A DNA stretch of 64,000 nucleotides, taken from the NCBI GenBank assembly GCA_036417435.1, contig CM070899.1, positions 152,534,237 through 152,598,236 of the forward strand. The letters are read 5' to 3'. Shown piece by piece: positions 36,428 to 47,320 of this stretch. Positions within the stretch are counted from its first letter, which is position 1. Every line of letters starts with the position of its first letter. The DNA is from Inia geoffrensis (Eukaryota; Chordata; Mammalia; Artiodactyla; Iniidae). The notes under the pieces were generated by a model. That model worked only from the letters and a program-made list of their open reading frames with translations, was not told where the DNA came from and did no database searches. The position numbers were made by a program, and so were the translations under genes.

Positions 36428-37176
36428 AAAAAATATCTCATGAGTATTTATTTTATTTTATTTTTTTATAAATTTATTTATTTTTGGCTGTATTGTGTAT
36501 TCGTTGCTGCACATGGGCTTTCTCCAGTTGTGGCATGTGGGGGCTACTCTTCATTGTGGTGCGCATGCTTCTCAGTATGGTGGCTTCTCTTGTTATGGCA
36601 CGTGGGCTCTAGGTGCACAGGTTTCAGTAGTTGTAGTGCATGGGCTCAGTAGTTGTGGCCTGTGGGCTCTAGAGTGCAGGCTTAGTAGTTGTGGTGCACG
36701 GGCTTAGTTGCTCCGTGGCATGTGGGAACTTCCTGGACCAGGGGTCAAACCCCGTGTCCCCTGCGTTGGCAGTCAGATTCTTCTTTTTTTTTCATTGTTG
36801 TACACAACATTTATTGTTTTTGCATTTGCTGCCAGGAATATTTGCCGTGAGTTCACAGCCAAGTTGTGGATAGTGATCTGTGACCCTCAAAGCATGACAG
36901 TGTCCACTCTTCCTGAGTCCATACCTGGGCTTAGTCTCCATTTGGCTTGTTTGGGTTGGTTTAAGCTGTAAGCTGATTCAAACCTTTCTACACAAGCTGT
37001 GTATGCATTCCAAACACAGACCATCTTTCACCCTGGTGGTGAAATCTGAGAGGAACAACATAAAGTGGTTTATAGCACTTATTGATTTTAACTTGGCTAA
37101 TGTCCCAAACTAGTTAGGAGATAAGGCATTCCTCAGCAGGCAGGCAGATTCTTAACCACTGTGTGACCAGAAAAGT
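36428..37176 (-). mobile_element. CHR-type SINE split by a processed retrocopy
   Basis: The SINE runs 36428-36782, is interrupted, and resumes at 37154 ('aaccactgtgtgaccagaaa'). Outer flanks GAGTCATTCTTTTT (36411) and GAGTCATCTTTTTG (about 37181) suggest its own duplication. The interruption follows ATTCTT and precedes AACC, the same position as in the split SINE at 18784-19354. Confidence 0.85.
36783..37138 (-). pseudogene. Processed retrocopy fragment, source unidentified
   Basis: Read on the minus strand this is about 345 bases ending with AATAAA (complement of 36806-36811 region), some 17 bases, and a poly-A (36783-36792 as T on the + strand). Fifteen-base duplications at 36768-36782 and 37139-37153 match 14/15. 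This is the structure of an mRNA 3' end copied by L1 machinery. One frame stays open for about 45 codons before a TGA, but I do not recognise the gene; it may be mostly 3'-UTR. The source is unknown. Confidence 0.7.
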
Positions 37177-37179
37177 CCT

Positions 37180-37430
37180 TTGAGTCATCTTTTTGATGCT
37201 CAGTTGTCCCATCTTTGATCAGTGGGAGCCCCTTCAAGCTGGCTCCTGTGTCCTTTTGATATGAACTCATTAAACCTTGAGAAGCTTTCTTACTTTGAGC
37301 CCCAACAAGTTGTCCTGGGCACATTTCTTGTACTAAACCTAGAGTCAGTTGTTTTTCCAAGAAACCAGGGGTTTTTTTGTATGCATGTGTGTGAGAAATG
37401 ATATTTAGAGGCCACTTTCTGGGCACCAGA
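37180..37430. repeat. Old interspersed repeat (L1M-like?)
   Basis: 'gtcccatctttgatcagtgg' and 'ccccttcaagctggctcctg' form a text I know as a common old mammalian repeat, probably an L1M region. Family uncertain. It seems to be the sequence into which the host L1 and the split SINE inserted. Confidence 0.45.
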
Positions 37431-37513
37431 GATGCTTATTCTGCTGGATATATCTGTTCCTAGGCCTTTTCAGTGGTCAGAGCTAAAAAGTATATTTTTA
37501 AAAAGAGGAAAGG

Positions 37514-37702
37514 GGGCTTCCCTGGTGGCGCAGTGGTTGAGAGTCCGCCTGCTGATGCAGGGGACACAGGTTCGTGCCCCGGTCCGGGAAGATCCCACAT
37601 GCCGTGGAGCGGCTGGGCCCATGAGCCATGGCCTCTGAGCCTGCGCGTCCGGGGCCTGTGTCTCAGTATTGTCATCATTATGTTAGGGTTAAAAAAAAAA
37701 AA
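37514..37702 (+). mobile_element. CHR-2 SINE with a replaced 3' end, sense
   Basis: A normal CHR-2 runs from 'ggcttccctggtggcgcagt' to 'ccggggcctgtg' at 37660. The usual 'ctccgcaacgggagaggcc' tail is absent. Instead 37661-37690 is unrelated sequence, then a 12-base A run. The 36 bases 37659-37694 match 38831-38866 at 35 positions. Confidence 0.88.
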
Positions 37703-37712
37703 GATTATCCTT

Positions 37713-37918
37713 TTTTTTTTTTTTTTGCGGTACGCGGGCCTCTCACTGTTGTGGCCTCTCCCGTTGCGGAGCACAGGCTCCGGACACGCAGGCCCAGCAG
37801 CCATGGCTCACGGGCCCAGCCATTCCGAGGCATGTGGGATCTTCCCGGACCGGGGCACAAACCCACGTCCCCTGCATCGGCAGGCGGACTCTCAACCACT
37901 GCGCCACCATGGAAGCCC
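37713..37918 (-). mobile_element. CHR-2 SINE, antisense
   Basis: A complete CHR-2 close to consensus, inserted directly behind the previous SINE. Duplication AAGATTATCCTT at 37701-37712 and 37919-37930. Confidence 0.95.
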
Positions 37919-38249
37919 AAGATTATCCTTCTTATGTAACTGATTTTATACTGAAAATCTTGGTTCCTAAGATTTTCTTACTACACACATACACACACAC
38001 CCATACACACCAATTTTTAAATATCAAAATCAATATTATTTCTAATGTTAGGACAACTGCATAAAGTTGAGGGTGTATTTGCAGTTCTTTTTGTCCTTAG
38101 GATATATCATATTAAGAATGTATAAGTCAAAATACTGTGTTTTAAAAGTCACTGGGGATAATTTTTTTCTCTACATGGTTATGTCACCTACTTGATAGGT
38201 TGTTTCTGTTTTTTGGGAATGCTTTTGTTTATTTAGTTTAATTTTATAT

Positions 38250-38990
38250 ATGTATTTGAAATTATGTAAAACATTTATGTGATTCCAAAATTACATAACA
38301 AGGTATATGCAGAAAAGTCTTGCTTCCATTCCTGTCCGTTTCACCTTGTTCTCTCCTTCCCCATAGGTAACCATTTTTTATTGACTTTTGGTTTACTGCT
38401 CCATTGCTCCTTTTTTGCAAATATGAACAAATGTGTGTGTGTATGTGTGAGAGTGATTATTTCCTCCGTTTTTACACAAAAAATAGCATACTTGTTTACT
38501 GTTTTGCACCTAGAGCAATAGTGAAAAAACAACAACAACAAAACCTTTTATTATGGAATGTCCCAAACATATATGAAAGTGGAAAGAACGGTATAATGAA
38601 CCTTCTTTTAACAGTTACCAACTCAGTGGCCCATCTTGTTTCATCTATGTTCTTACCCACCTCTCCCCCAGTGGATTGTTTTTAAACAAATGCCAGCATT
38701 ATAGTATCTATTTCAGTATATATATCTAAAAGATAAAGTTTTATCCTCCAAAAATACCAAAACATAGACATAATATCATCACATCTCAAAATTAATTCCT
38801 TATTATCAAATCTTAATATCAAATGGCAGATGTCTCAGTATTGTGATCATTATGTTAGGGTTAAAATATCTGATTGTCTCATTTCTTTTTACACTTGGCT
38901 TGCTTGAATCAGGATCCAAATAAGGGCTATACATTGCAGTTGTATACACTGAAAATGTCTAGTCTCTTTTAATCTGTAAATTCCTCTTCC
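38250..38990 (-). repeat. Old L1 3' fragments, antisense
   Basis: 'gtgattccaaaattacataa', then from 38560 'atatctaaaagataaagttt', 'attaattccttattatcaaa' and 'gaatcaggatccaaataagg' follow the order of an old L1M 3' region. Decayed, non-coding. Confidence 0.55.
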
Positions 38991-39920
38991 CTTAATCTTT
39001 TTTTTCCATTGAAATTTTTTTTTGTTGAAAATGCTGGATTGTTTGTCCTGTAGAGGCCTTATATTCTGGATATTGCTGCTTAAAGCAGAGATCTTTTCCT
39101 GACCTCCCTAACAACTTATCCCTCTAAGCACTCCTCTAACCCCAGGTCAGTGGCCCCCTTAGTGAGTAGTACAGTTGTCCTTTTTTTCCTAAGAAGGGCC
39201 TCTTCAGATGCAGGCACCAGCTAAGTCTCTTGCTTTGCCCCTCTGGGCTGTCTGGGCTGTCCCCATTAGAGAGCTTCAATGAGTCTGCCTGTAGGACTTG
39301 TTAGCCTCTGGTTCTCTCCTGGGACTGAGAACAAAGGAGCTGCTACCTGTCCTGTACTTTCCTGTGGGTGTATGTGGTCAATTGTGGCTCAGGGCACCCC
39401 CCAGAGTGGGCTGAGGTTATGGAAGCTCAGTTAGTCTGCACTGGGGCTTCTGAGCATTAACCAGGGTAGGCTCAGTTCTACTTTGGAAGTCCCTGAGTCA
39501 GCTGACTAAAGCTGTTGAGTAGGAACCTGCTGAGCTAGGGTAGAGGCCCTGGTGAGTCTGGCAGTGTAATGAGTTCTTAGAATTCAAGAAGTGCCTTGGG
39601 CCTCTGAAAAGGAAAACGTGGTCCTCTGCTAAGCCAGAGGAGAGAAGTACTCACAGTCCTACATGTAGGACTAATCTTTGGGAAAATACGGTCAGGTCTG
39701 TTTTTGATTAATAAGGTGAGAGGGAAAGCTAGCTTGGGTGTCAGTGTCAACACTTCATGAGGCCTGGGGATTTCACTAGTGTCCTAGGATAGCTGGAAGA
39801 GAGAATGGTTGGGGGAGGAGGTCATTCTGACCCATGTCCTAGGAAAGCCAGACAGCTCTGATTGGAGAGCTACAGGCCTGTGGCTCCTGTGTGAACTGCT
39901 TTCTTGCTGTTCTTTCCTAG

Positions 39921-40099
39921 ACTTGCCAGGTGTGCCAGATGCTGCTGCCCAACCAGTGCAGTTTCTGTGCCCACCAGCGGATCCACGCCCACAAGTCCCC
40001 CTACTGTTGTCCGGAGTGTGGAGCCCTCTGTCGCTCTGCCTACTTCCAGACCCATGTAAAGGAGAATTGCCTGCACTATGCCCGCAAGGTGGGCTACAG
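39921..40099 (+). CDS. ZNF592: ZNF592 coding exon 2 (residues 749-808)
   Basis: The exon opens in phase 0 after TTTCCTAG and closes at TACAG|GTGGGT in phase 2. It carries two C2H2 fingers, at about 750-770 (C750, C753, H766, H770) and 778-800 (C778, C781, H793, H800). These are close together with a short linker, so this single exon is a tandem finger pair. Cysteine density is high (about 10 in 60 residues). A SINE begins 65 bases after the donor. Confidence 0.96.
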
Positions 40100-40164
40100 G
40101 TGGGTGCTACCTGAATCACTGTTCTGGGCTTGCCCAGTGGCTGGTTATTTTTCTTGAGTTTTGG

Positions 40165-40278
40165 GAGTTCCCTGGTGGTCTAGTGGTTAGGATTTGGTGC
40201 TTTCACTGCTGTGGCCTGGGCTCAATCCCTGGTTGGGAAATTGAGATCCTGCAAGCCACGAGGCACGGCGAAAAAAAA
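40165..40278 (+). mobile_element. Short CHR-1-like SINE, sense
   Basis: 'gagttccctggtggtctagt' to 'aggcacggcg' plus A run. Duplication TGAGTTTTGG at 40155-40164 and 40279-40288. Confidence 0.93.
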
Positions 40279-40433
40279 TGAGTTTTGGTCTTAAGAGGCA
40301 CGGGCTGCAGCCTAATAAGAGAAGAATGTTGATTGGTATGTGGACAGACATTTTTACCTTGTAGGGAACCAGAATAGCAAGGAGAAGAAGAATAAGGAGT
40401 TAAAAAGTTAAACATTAAAAAAAAAAAAGCTTT

Positions 40434-40550
40434 GGGACTTCCCTGGCTGTTCAGTGGTTAAGACTCTGCGTTTCCACTGTAGGGCACGTGGGTTCAATCC
40501 CTGGTTGGAGAACTAAGATCCCACATGCCATGCGCGGCACAGCCAAAAGA

Positions 40551-40569
<19 letters not shown>
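40434..40569 (+). mobile_element. Short CHR-1-like SINE, sense
   Basis: 'ggacttccctggctgttcag' to 'cgcggcacagccaaaaga' with an A-rich tail. An A-run plus GCTTT flanks both ends (about 40417-40433 and 40570-40586). Confidence 0.9.
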
Positions 40570-40581
<12 letters not shown>

Positions 40582-41164
40582 GCTTTAAATGGGAAGATTT
40601 GGGGGAGATTAGAATATATATAAGCATTCACTTTGTCAGTTTGTTTTTTAAAAGTATATAAATTTGTTCACAAAGTTATCATGTTTGGTATATTAATTTT
40701 AAAGTACTATTTCAGTAATAAATTTACAACTGTCAGTACTTTCAAATGTTCTCAATTTTTGTTAACAAATGGCAAGATGCCAAACTCAAAGGACTGTAGT
40801 ATCTTTGTGTTGATTAGTTTTTGTCAGTTTGTGAGAAGCAAAACCTAAGGATGGAAAAAATCAGCTTCATGGTAAAACTGAGAAAACTCTTTTAATTAAA
40901 CTGAATCTTCTCTATTGTGTTGAACAAATATAAGCGAGAAGTCCTTTTCAGGAAAAAGATCAAAATGAGGGAGAACACTCCCTCCAAAACTCATTGATCC
41001 ATCATTTTACATTGATGCAATCAGGTCTCCTTTACTGGTTTACTGGTTGCTTGGGAGTTTCTACATCCTCTCATGCTTTACTTGATCATTTTTACTTCAG
41101 AAATATAATTTTGCCCAAATTTATTAAGGTTTTCTTCTCTTTGGTATTAAATTTTTTTATTGAT

Positions 41165-41780
41165 TTAGTTCATTTAATAAACATTTCTTGAGTACTTAAC
41201 TGTTGTCTTTAGCATTGTGCCAGACACTCAAGATACAAAGATGATTAAGACCCAGCTCCTGCCCTCAAGGGGCTTCAGTCTGATAGGTTTTACAGACGTG
41301 CACACAAGTAATTACGATTCAATGTGGTAAGTCCCATAGTTGAGGAATGGTCAGGAAAGCTTCACAGAGGAGATACTAGGAGGTTTTAGGTAGAAGAAAG
41401 TGGGGGGAGCATATCTGGCAAGACCATAGGCAAGGGATACCAGCACACATAAAAGGGCTTACAGGAATGATGAGCATTTCAATAGATGTAGGTCAGGATG
41501 AACCAGAGGAAGAGTGAGAAATGAGACTAGGGAGTTGGTAGAGGCCAGGCCATGCAAGACCTTGTATTCCTTGGCAGATGTTTGGACTTTATCCAGTGCA
41601 CAGTGATGAGCTACAGAAATATTTGCAGCAGGGGAGTGATCCAACTGGATCTGTGCTTTAGAAAGATCATTCTGGAAAGCTGACATGTATATTACAGGGG
41701 AGAGATTAGAGACTGGTTGTGTGGCAATCCAGATGAGAGACCGAGGGATTCAGCTAAGGCATGGCTGTGGGGATGGAGAG
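41165..41780 (-). repeat. L2 LINE 3' region, antisense
   Basis: 'ttgtgccagacactcaagat', 'gctcctgccctcaaggggct' and a purine-rich body read as the complement of L2. Decayed. Confidence 0.55.
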
Positions 41781-42494
41781 AAGGTAAATTTGAGAGAGAT
41801 TAGGAAGTAGAAACATTAGGGCTTGATGATAGTTTGTATACTGGGGTGAGGGATGGGGAGTGGTTAGTGATCTTCCAGGTTTCTCTCTTGGTATAAGTAA
41901 GCATTTCCAGATGTAGACTGATTTCTTTTACATGTTATGGAGAATGGAGAAGCTAAAGTGTATGGGAAGAAAATAATCCAGAGATGGGGTTATACAAAGC
42001 CCTTGCCACCGTGTTGCAGAAGAGCATTGCTGGGCAGCATCCCAGGCTACATTTTAAAACCAAACACCTGAACCTGTGCTTTTTGCAATATTCATAAAGT
42101 TTGAAAATACCTTTCTAACTTTGACTTAAGTGTATGCTGCTTGTTTCAAGATCAAATCGAATCCAATAGCAATGCAATCAGCACTTTAATTTTTGTATTT
42201 GAATTTTGAATCCAAGAAATTTTCAGTAACACAGATGGATTAATAGCATTTTTTGTCTTTTAATTAAATATTTTACTTTCTTCTGTAAGAGTAGAAAGAA
42301 ACCTAATGTCTCAAAAGGAATTTAGTTTATCAAGCCTTTGTAAGAAATGTCAGACAAAAAAGTATTATGATTCAGCTAGAGGTATTACTGAAGTTATTGA
42401 CATTAAAATTTTCAGTGATCTGTGGTTGAACTTAGAAGATATACACACTAATACAGTATTCATTATACTTAAGATCTTCAACTATTAATGTGTT

Positions 42495-43560
42495 TTTCTG
42501 GTAACAGCTTTATTCAGATGTAATTCACGTACCATCCTATTCACCCATTTAAAGTGTCCTATTTGGTGGTTTTTACTATATTCACAGAGTTGTACAATCA
42601 GTCACCACAATTAACTTTAGAATATTTTCATCACCCAAAAAGAAACCCTATATTTGCAATCCTCCCATCCCCCCAACCCTAAGCAACTACTTCTGTCTCA
42701 TAGATGTGTCTCCTTCGGACGTTTCATATAAATAGAATCATATAATATGTGGTCTTAGCCTAATGTTTTCAAGATTCATCCATGTTATAACATATATTAG
42801 TATTTCATTCCTTTTTTGTTTCTACCTGTTGGCTATTATGAATAATGCTGCTAATGAACATTCATGTACAAGTTATTATGTAACACATGTTTTCAGTTCT
42901 TTTGGATATATACCTAGCAGTAAAATAAGGAACTACCAGATTGTTTTCCAAAGTGGCTATACCACATTTATATTCCTATCAGCAGTGTATGAGAGTTTTG
43001 ATTTCTTCACATATTTGTTATTGTCTGACATTTGCATATAGCCGTTGTTGTGGCTATAAAGTTGTATCTCATGATTTTGATTTGTATTTCCCTGATGGAT
43101 AATGATGTTGAGCATATCTTCATAAATTTATTGGCCATTTGTATATTTTCTTTGGAGAAATATCTATTCAGATCCTTTGCCCATTTAAAAATTGTGTTAT
43201 TTGTCTTTCTATTGTTGAGTTACAAGAGTTCTTTATATATTCTGGTTACAAGTCCCTTGTCAGATGTATGATTTGCTAATATTTTCTCCCATTCTCTGGG
43301 TATTAATTTTTTTTTTTTTTTTTTTTTGGTGGTACGCGGGCCTCTCACTGTTGTGGCCTCTCCCACCGTGGAGCACAGGCTCCCGACGCGCAGGTTCAGT
43401 GGCCATGGCTCACAGGCCCAGCCGCTCTGCGGCATGTGGGATCCTCCTGGACCGGGACACGAACCCGCATCCCCTGCATCGGCAGGCGGACTCCCAACCA
43501 CTGCACCACCAGGGAAGCCCTGGGTATTAATATTTTTTAGGAAATTCTCAGAAGGTACCT
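42495..43560 (-). mobile_element. Old L1 3' region, antisense, with a SINE inside
   Basis: 'acagctttattcagatgtaa', 'ttggatatatacctagcagt' and 'gtttatgagagt'-like text follow the L1M order seen at 8215-9010 and 27430-28392. A CHR-2 SINE interrupts it at 43308-43519. Non-coding. Confidence 0.65.
43308..43519 (-). mobile_element. CHR-2 SINE, antisense
   Basis: Long poly-T, 'ggtggtacgcgggcctctca' to 'ccaccagggaagcc'. Duplication CTGGGTATTAAT at 43296-43307 and 43520-43531. Confidence 0.95.
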
Positions 43561-44571
43561 ATGTTCCATTTCACTGAGCTCTACTACAGAGTTTTACAAT
43601 ATTATATTTTTAGAATTCTATAAATTATTCTGCTCTTTCTTGAAAATTTGTGACCAGTGTCATAAGGGAGCAAGTTTAGACTGTTTAATAGTGTGTTATT
43701 TTCTTATTATTTGTGGTTATTGGCAAAGCTGAATATTTTACTGCTCTTTAACTTTTCTAAAACTTTTTATGTTTGACAGCATATGGGTCTATAATTGTCT
43801 GTTTTCTCTTTTTCTCTTAAACAGTTGGTAAAGAGCTGTGTCATAGGGTTGGATTTCTCTTCTGCAGAGTTTTTCATCAGTTTGTAAACCCTGCTTGATT
43901 CAGCCCTTCATTGAGGCTACTTGGCACATGTTCTTTTACCCCTTTATATTCTTACTTTCCATGAGGTTTCTTCCAGGAATGTCTGCTGGGTAAATAGAAT
44001 GGATTTTCAGTCACATTTACATTGCTCCTGTAGGAGTTTGGTCAAACTGCACAAATAAAACCACTTAAGAGATTCTTTACACATCAGGTGTATTTGCCAC
44101 TTTGGATGAATTTGGAAATATGTGGATTTTTTTCTCCTCATAATTACTTGTGGTATGGATGTACTTCTGTGTGCTAGGAGTTGGTCACTATTTTGTTTAG
44201 CAGGAGAGAAAAGAAAATATAATTTAAGTGTAAGTAGTTTGTATAGTTGCTGTAACACATGTACATGTTTAGTAACGAATGCTCATAGACCTCAGTTGTG
44301 AACAGGCTTTGGGTTCTGTGCACTTCTCCTCATTGCTAATTAAGTTTGCAAAAGGTGATTCTGTCCCCCACCCCCACTCCCCAACACACACAAAAGGAAG
44401 AAAAACAAAAAGGAATGGTCAGGATTCTGTGATGAGTTATGTGGATTGCAAAAATGGGCTAATGTATTGAAATGCAGGCTAATATTAGGAGTCAAAGAAT
44501 TCTTAAGTGAAGGGGTGTCCTTTCAGTAAAGCAACAGCCTCTCTACTAGCCTCTGTCTAGCCTACTGGGAT

Positions 44572-44615
44572 GTCAAGGTTATAGGAGCAAGCAGTCAAGG
44601 TTATAAGAGCAAGCA
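44572..44615 (+). repeat. 22-base tandem duplication
   Basis: Two adjacent 22-base units (44572-44593 and 44594-44615) beginning GTCAAGGTTATA differ at one base (G/A). A small local duplication in an intron. Confidence 0.9.
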
Positions 44616-45039
44616 GTATTCCAACAAACAGAAAATAATAGTTATCTCAAGAGGAATAGCTGGGAGCAGGGAAGGTGTTTTCTCATGTAGGGGAGACCTG
44701 TGTGTGTTTATAGGCATGAAGGAAGACTGAACACATGAGAGGGTCTAGGAACCTGAATAGATGCAGGTTAGCCTGGAGGAAGGTCACATCATTTTCTGAT
44801 ACTGAAGAAAGGAAACACAGTATTTATAGAGAGATATTTTGAAGTTGAAAGAAGAGTCCAACAGACCACAATTTCAGAAAAACGGTTTAAGACAGTTGAA
44901 ACTTTACAAAAATGATATATGCACTAAACAAGACTCAGAAAATTTGAATCGGTAGGGAAAAAAAGAAAAATGTTATCCATAGTCCCACCAAGGAGACACT
45001 AGAACACTTATGAGCTGCACGGTCCAAAATGGTATCAGG

Positions 45040-45350
45040 GGGACTTGCCTGGTGGTGCAGTGGTTAAGAATCCACCCCCCAATTCAGGGGACACGGGTTT
45101 GATCCTTGGTCTGGGAAGATCCCACATGCCACAGAGCAACTAAGCCCGTGCGCCACAACTACTGAGCCCACGCGCCTAGAGCCTGTGCTCCGCAACAGGA
45201 AAAGCCACTGCAATGAGAAGCCTACACACCGCGACGAAGAGTAGCCCCCGCTCACCGCAACTAGAGAAAGCCCGTGCGCAGCAACGAAGACCCAACGCAG
45301 CCAAAAATAAATAAACAAAAAATACATTTATAAAAAAAAAAAAAGAAAAC
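45040..45350 (+). mobile_element. CHR-type SINE, sense
   Basis: 'gacttgcctggtggtgcagt' to an A-rich tail. Duplications CCAAAATGGTATCAGG (45024-45039) and CCAAAATAGTATCAGG (45351-45366) differ by one base. Confidence 0.93.
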
Positions 45351-46076
45351 CCAAAATAGTATCAGGCACATGTGACTACTGAGCACTTGAAGTGTAGCCA
45401 GTGCAACTGGCCATTTTATTTTATTAATTTAAATTTAAATAGTCACACGGACAGTGCAATATAGAACATGTCCGTCATCACAGCAAGTTCCGTCAGAGAG
45501 TGCTGCTCTAGAGCATTTCTTCTTGGGCTTTGAGGGCTGTTTATTTTAATGTGGTTGTTATGGCGAGTGTAGCATTCCGTAGTTGTACACTGTATTTAGT
45601 GAACATCCCTGCCTGTTCGGCTCCAGCTTGCGGAAGACACAGGCTTTCTGCAGTCTCCTTCTGAAATTCCTCTTGGACTCCTTCAGTTGTTATCACACTT
45701 CAGTGGATACTGTTGATGGCATTTTTGAACCATTCTCTACCCTCTCCACTCCCACCAGATTCTCTTGGCTGTGTTCAAGTTTTTGGTTTGCAGAAGAATA
45801 TTTTCTGGCCAGTGAGGGGAGGGGAGGCTGTCTTCCCCCTTCTCTACCAGGTTGGATGTTGGGCTTGGGGGACCCTGGGTGACTGCATTGTGCCAGGCGG
45901 CAGCAAGCAGGCTCTCAAGGTGTACATGTGGAGGATAGAAGACTGAGTGCGTGAGGGAGGAGGAGAGGGAGGGTCCCTGATATGGCCCTATTCCTGTCTT
46001 CCATTCCTCCTTTTCCAACACTACTTTTCGGTCTGACATGCCTACTCCCCCCGCACCCCCAACATCTGTTATCCAG

Positions 46077-46253
46077 GTGCATCCACTGTGGGGTAGTCCA
46101 CTTGACCTTGGCCTTGCTGAAAAGCCACATCCAGGAGCGACACTGCCAGGTTTTCCACAAATGTGCATTCTGCCCCATGGCCTTCAAGACTGCCAGTAGC
46201 ACTGCGGACCACAGCGCCACCCAGCATCCCACCCAGCCCCACAGACCCTCCCA
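46077..46253 (+). CDS. ZNF592: ZNF592 coding exon 3 (residues 808-867)
   Basis: Opens after ATCCAG with one base completing Arg808 and closes in phase 2 at CCA|GTGAGT (CA of Gln867). It carries two C2H2 fingers: about 809-830 (C809, C812, H825, H830) and 837-858 (C837, C840, H853, H858). The donor is chosen to keep the reading frame with exon 4. The linker after the second finger is Pro/His-rich. Confidence 0.95.
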
Positions 46254-46532
46254 GTGAGTGCAGCTCCAGGGCCAGCAGGCCTGTGGAGCAGAGCTGATAG
46301 CTTGGGTGCTCTGTGGGGAGGTGTTGGGATGGACTGGGAAGCCTGGGCTAGTGGCAGAGATGCCTGGAGTCCTCTAAAGACATCCTGAGTCTGCTGCGTA
46401 TCAACGTTGGCTCAGAGTATTGCTTTCCCGAACCTGACTCCGGTTCAGAGAGATCAGAGATGGGGTGGAGGGGCCTTGTGGTTCTGCCAGCGCAGCCTTG
46501 GGTACCTCACACGCTGGGGCTTGTCTCGTCAG

Positions 46533-46692
46533 GCTCATTTATAAGTGCTCCTGTGAAATGGTCTTCAACAAGAAGAGGCACATTCAGCAGCATTTTTACC
46601 AGAATGCCAGTAAGGCGCAGGTGGGCGTCTTCAAGTGCCCTGAGTGCCCGCTCTTGTTCCTGCAGAAGCCAGAGTTGATGCAACATGTCAAG
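46533..46692 (+). CDS. ZNF592: ZNF592 coding exon 4 (residues 867-920)
   Basis: Opens after CTCGTCAG, completing Gln867, and closes at GTCAAG|GTGGGA in phase 0. It carries an atypical finger at about 872-887 in which the two cysteines are separated by a single residue (C872, C874, H883, H887). It also has the first part of a finger at 902-923 (C902, C905, H918) whose last histidine (H923) comes from the next exon. Confidence 0.95.
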
Positions 46693-46805
46693 GTGGGACG
46701 CCTTGGGGAAGGAGGCTGGGGAGAAGGGCACATGCCTCAGGCCGGGGGTCTGACTCTGTGCATCTTTCCCCTTGCCCAGTCAGTAATCGCTCTCCCCATC
46801 CCCAG

Positions 46806-47093
46806 AGCACCCACGGTGTTCCCCGAAACGTGGACGAGCTGTCAAGCCTCCAGTCTTCAGCAGACACATCTTCAAGCCGCCCTGGCTCTCGAGTTCCCAC
46901 TGAACCCCCAGCCACTAATGTGGCTGCTCGGGGCAGCTCCCTGCCCTCTAGCCGCTGGGGCAGGCCAGAAGCCCATCGCAGGGGTGAGGCCAGGCCCCGG
47001 CTGAGGAACACTGGCTGGACCTGCCAGGAGTGCCAGGAGTGGGTTCCTGATCGGGAGAGCTATGTGTCCCACATGAAAAAGAGCCATGGTCGG
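46806..47093 (+). CDS. ZNF592: ZNF592 coding exon 5 (residues 921-1016)
   Basis: Only 113 bases of intron separate it from the preceding exon. It opens in phase 0 after CCCCAG with Ser-Thr-His, finishing the finger begun upstream. A Ser/Pro/Arg-rich linker of about 65 residues follows, then a finger at 993-1014 (C993, C996, H1009, H1014). It closes at CGG|GTAAGT. Without splicing the frame would read on to a stop at 47327. Confidence 0.95.
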
Positions 47094-47320
47094 GTAAGTG
47101 TAGCCACACGGGCACAGTGCAGCCCCGGATTCTCTGGACTTCTGTCCTGTGGGGTCATAGCCCCCTTATGTGGACGACTTCCTGGTGCTTTGGGCATGGT
47201 GGGCATTATAGATCTTGAGGTCTTGGGGCATCCTCCTTTCTGCCTTCATCATCTGAGAAGAAAGATGCACCCAGAACTGTCTTACGGTTCTGATGCTTTG
47301 CATCCTGTCATCTCCCATAG

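Larger units (their letters stand above)
24361..39920 (+). other. ZNF592: ZNF592 large intron (15.6 kb)
   Basis: The donor GTAAGC at 24361 and the TTTCCTAG acceptor ending at 39920 are both good and in phase 0. The first 3 kb (24361-27430) and the last 1 kb (38990-39920) are mostly unique intron with one TG repeat. From 27.4 to about 39 kb the intron is almost wall-to-wall antisense L1 and nested SINEs, listed separately. If the donor were ignored, translation would add six residues and stop at 24381. No evidence for an internal exon. Confidence 0.9.
40100..46076 (+). other. ZNF592: ZNF592 intron (6.0 kb)
   Basis: Donor GTGGGT, acceptor ATCCAG. It holds four SINEs, an L2 piece and an antisense old L1, listed separately. 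A 22-base tandem duplication lies at 44572-44615. The rest (40590-41150, 41790-42480, 43540-45020, 45370-46076) shows nothing I can name. Confidence 0.9.
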
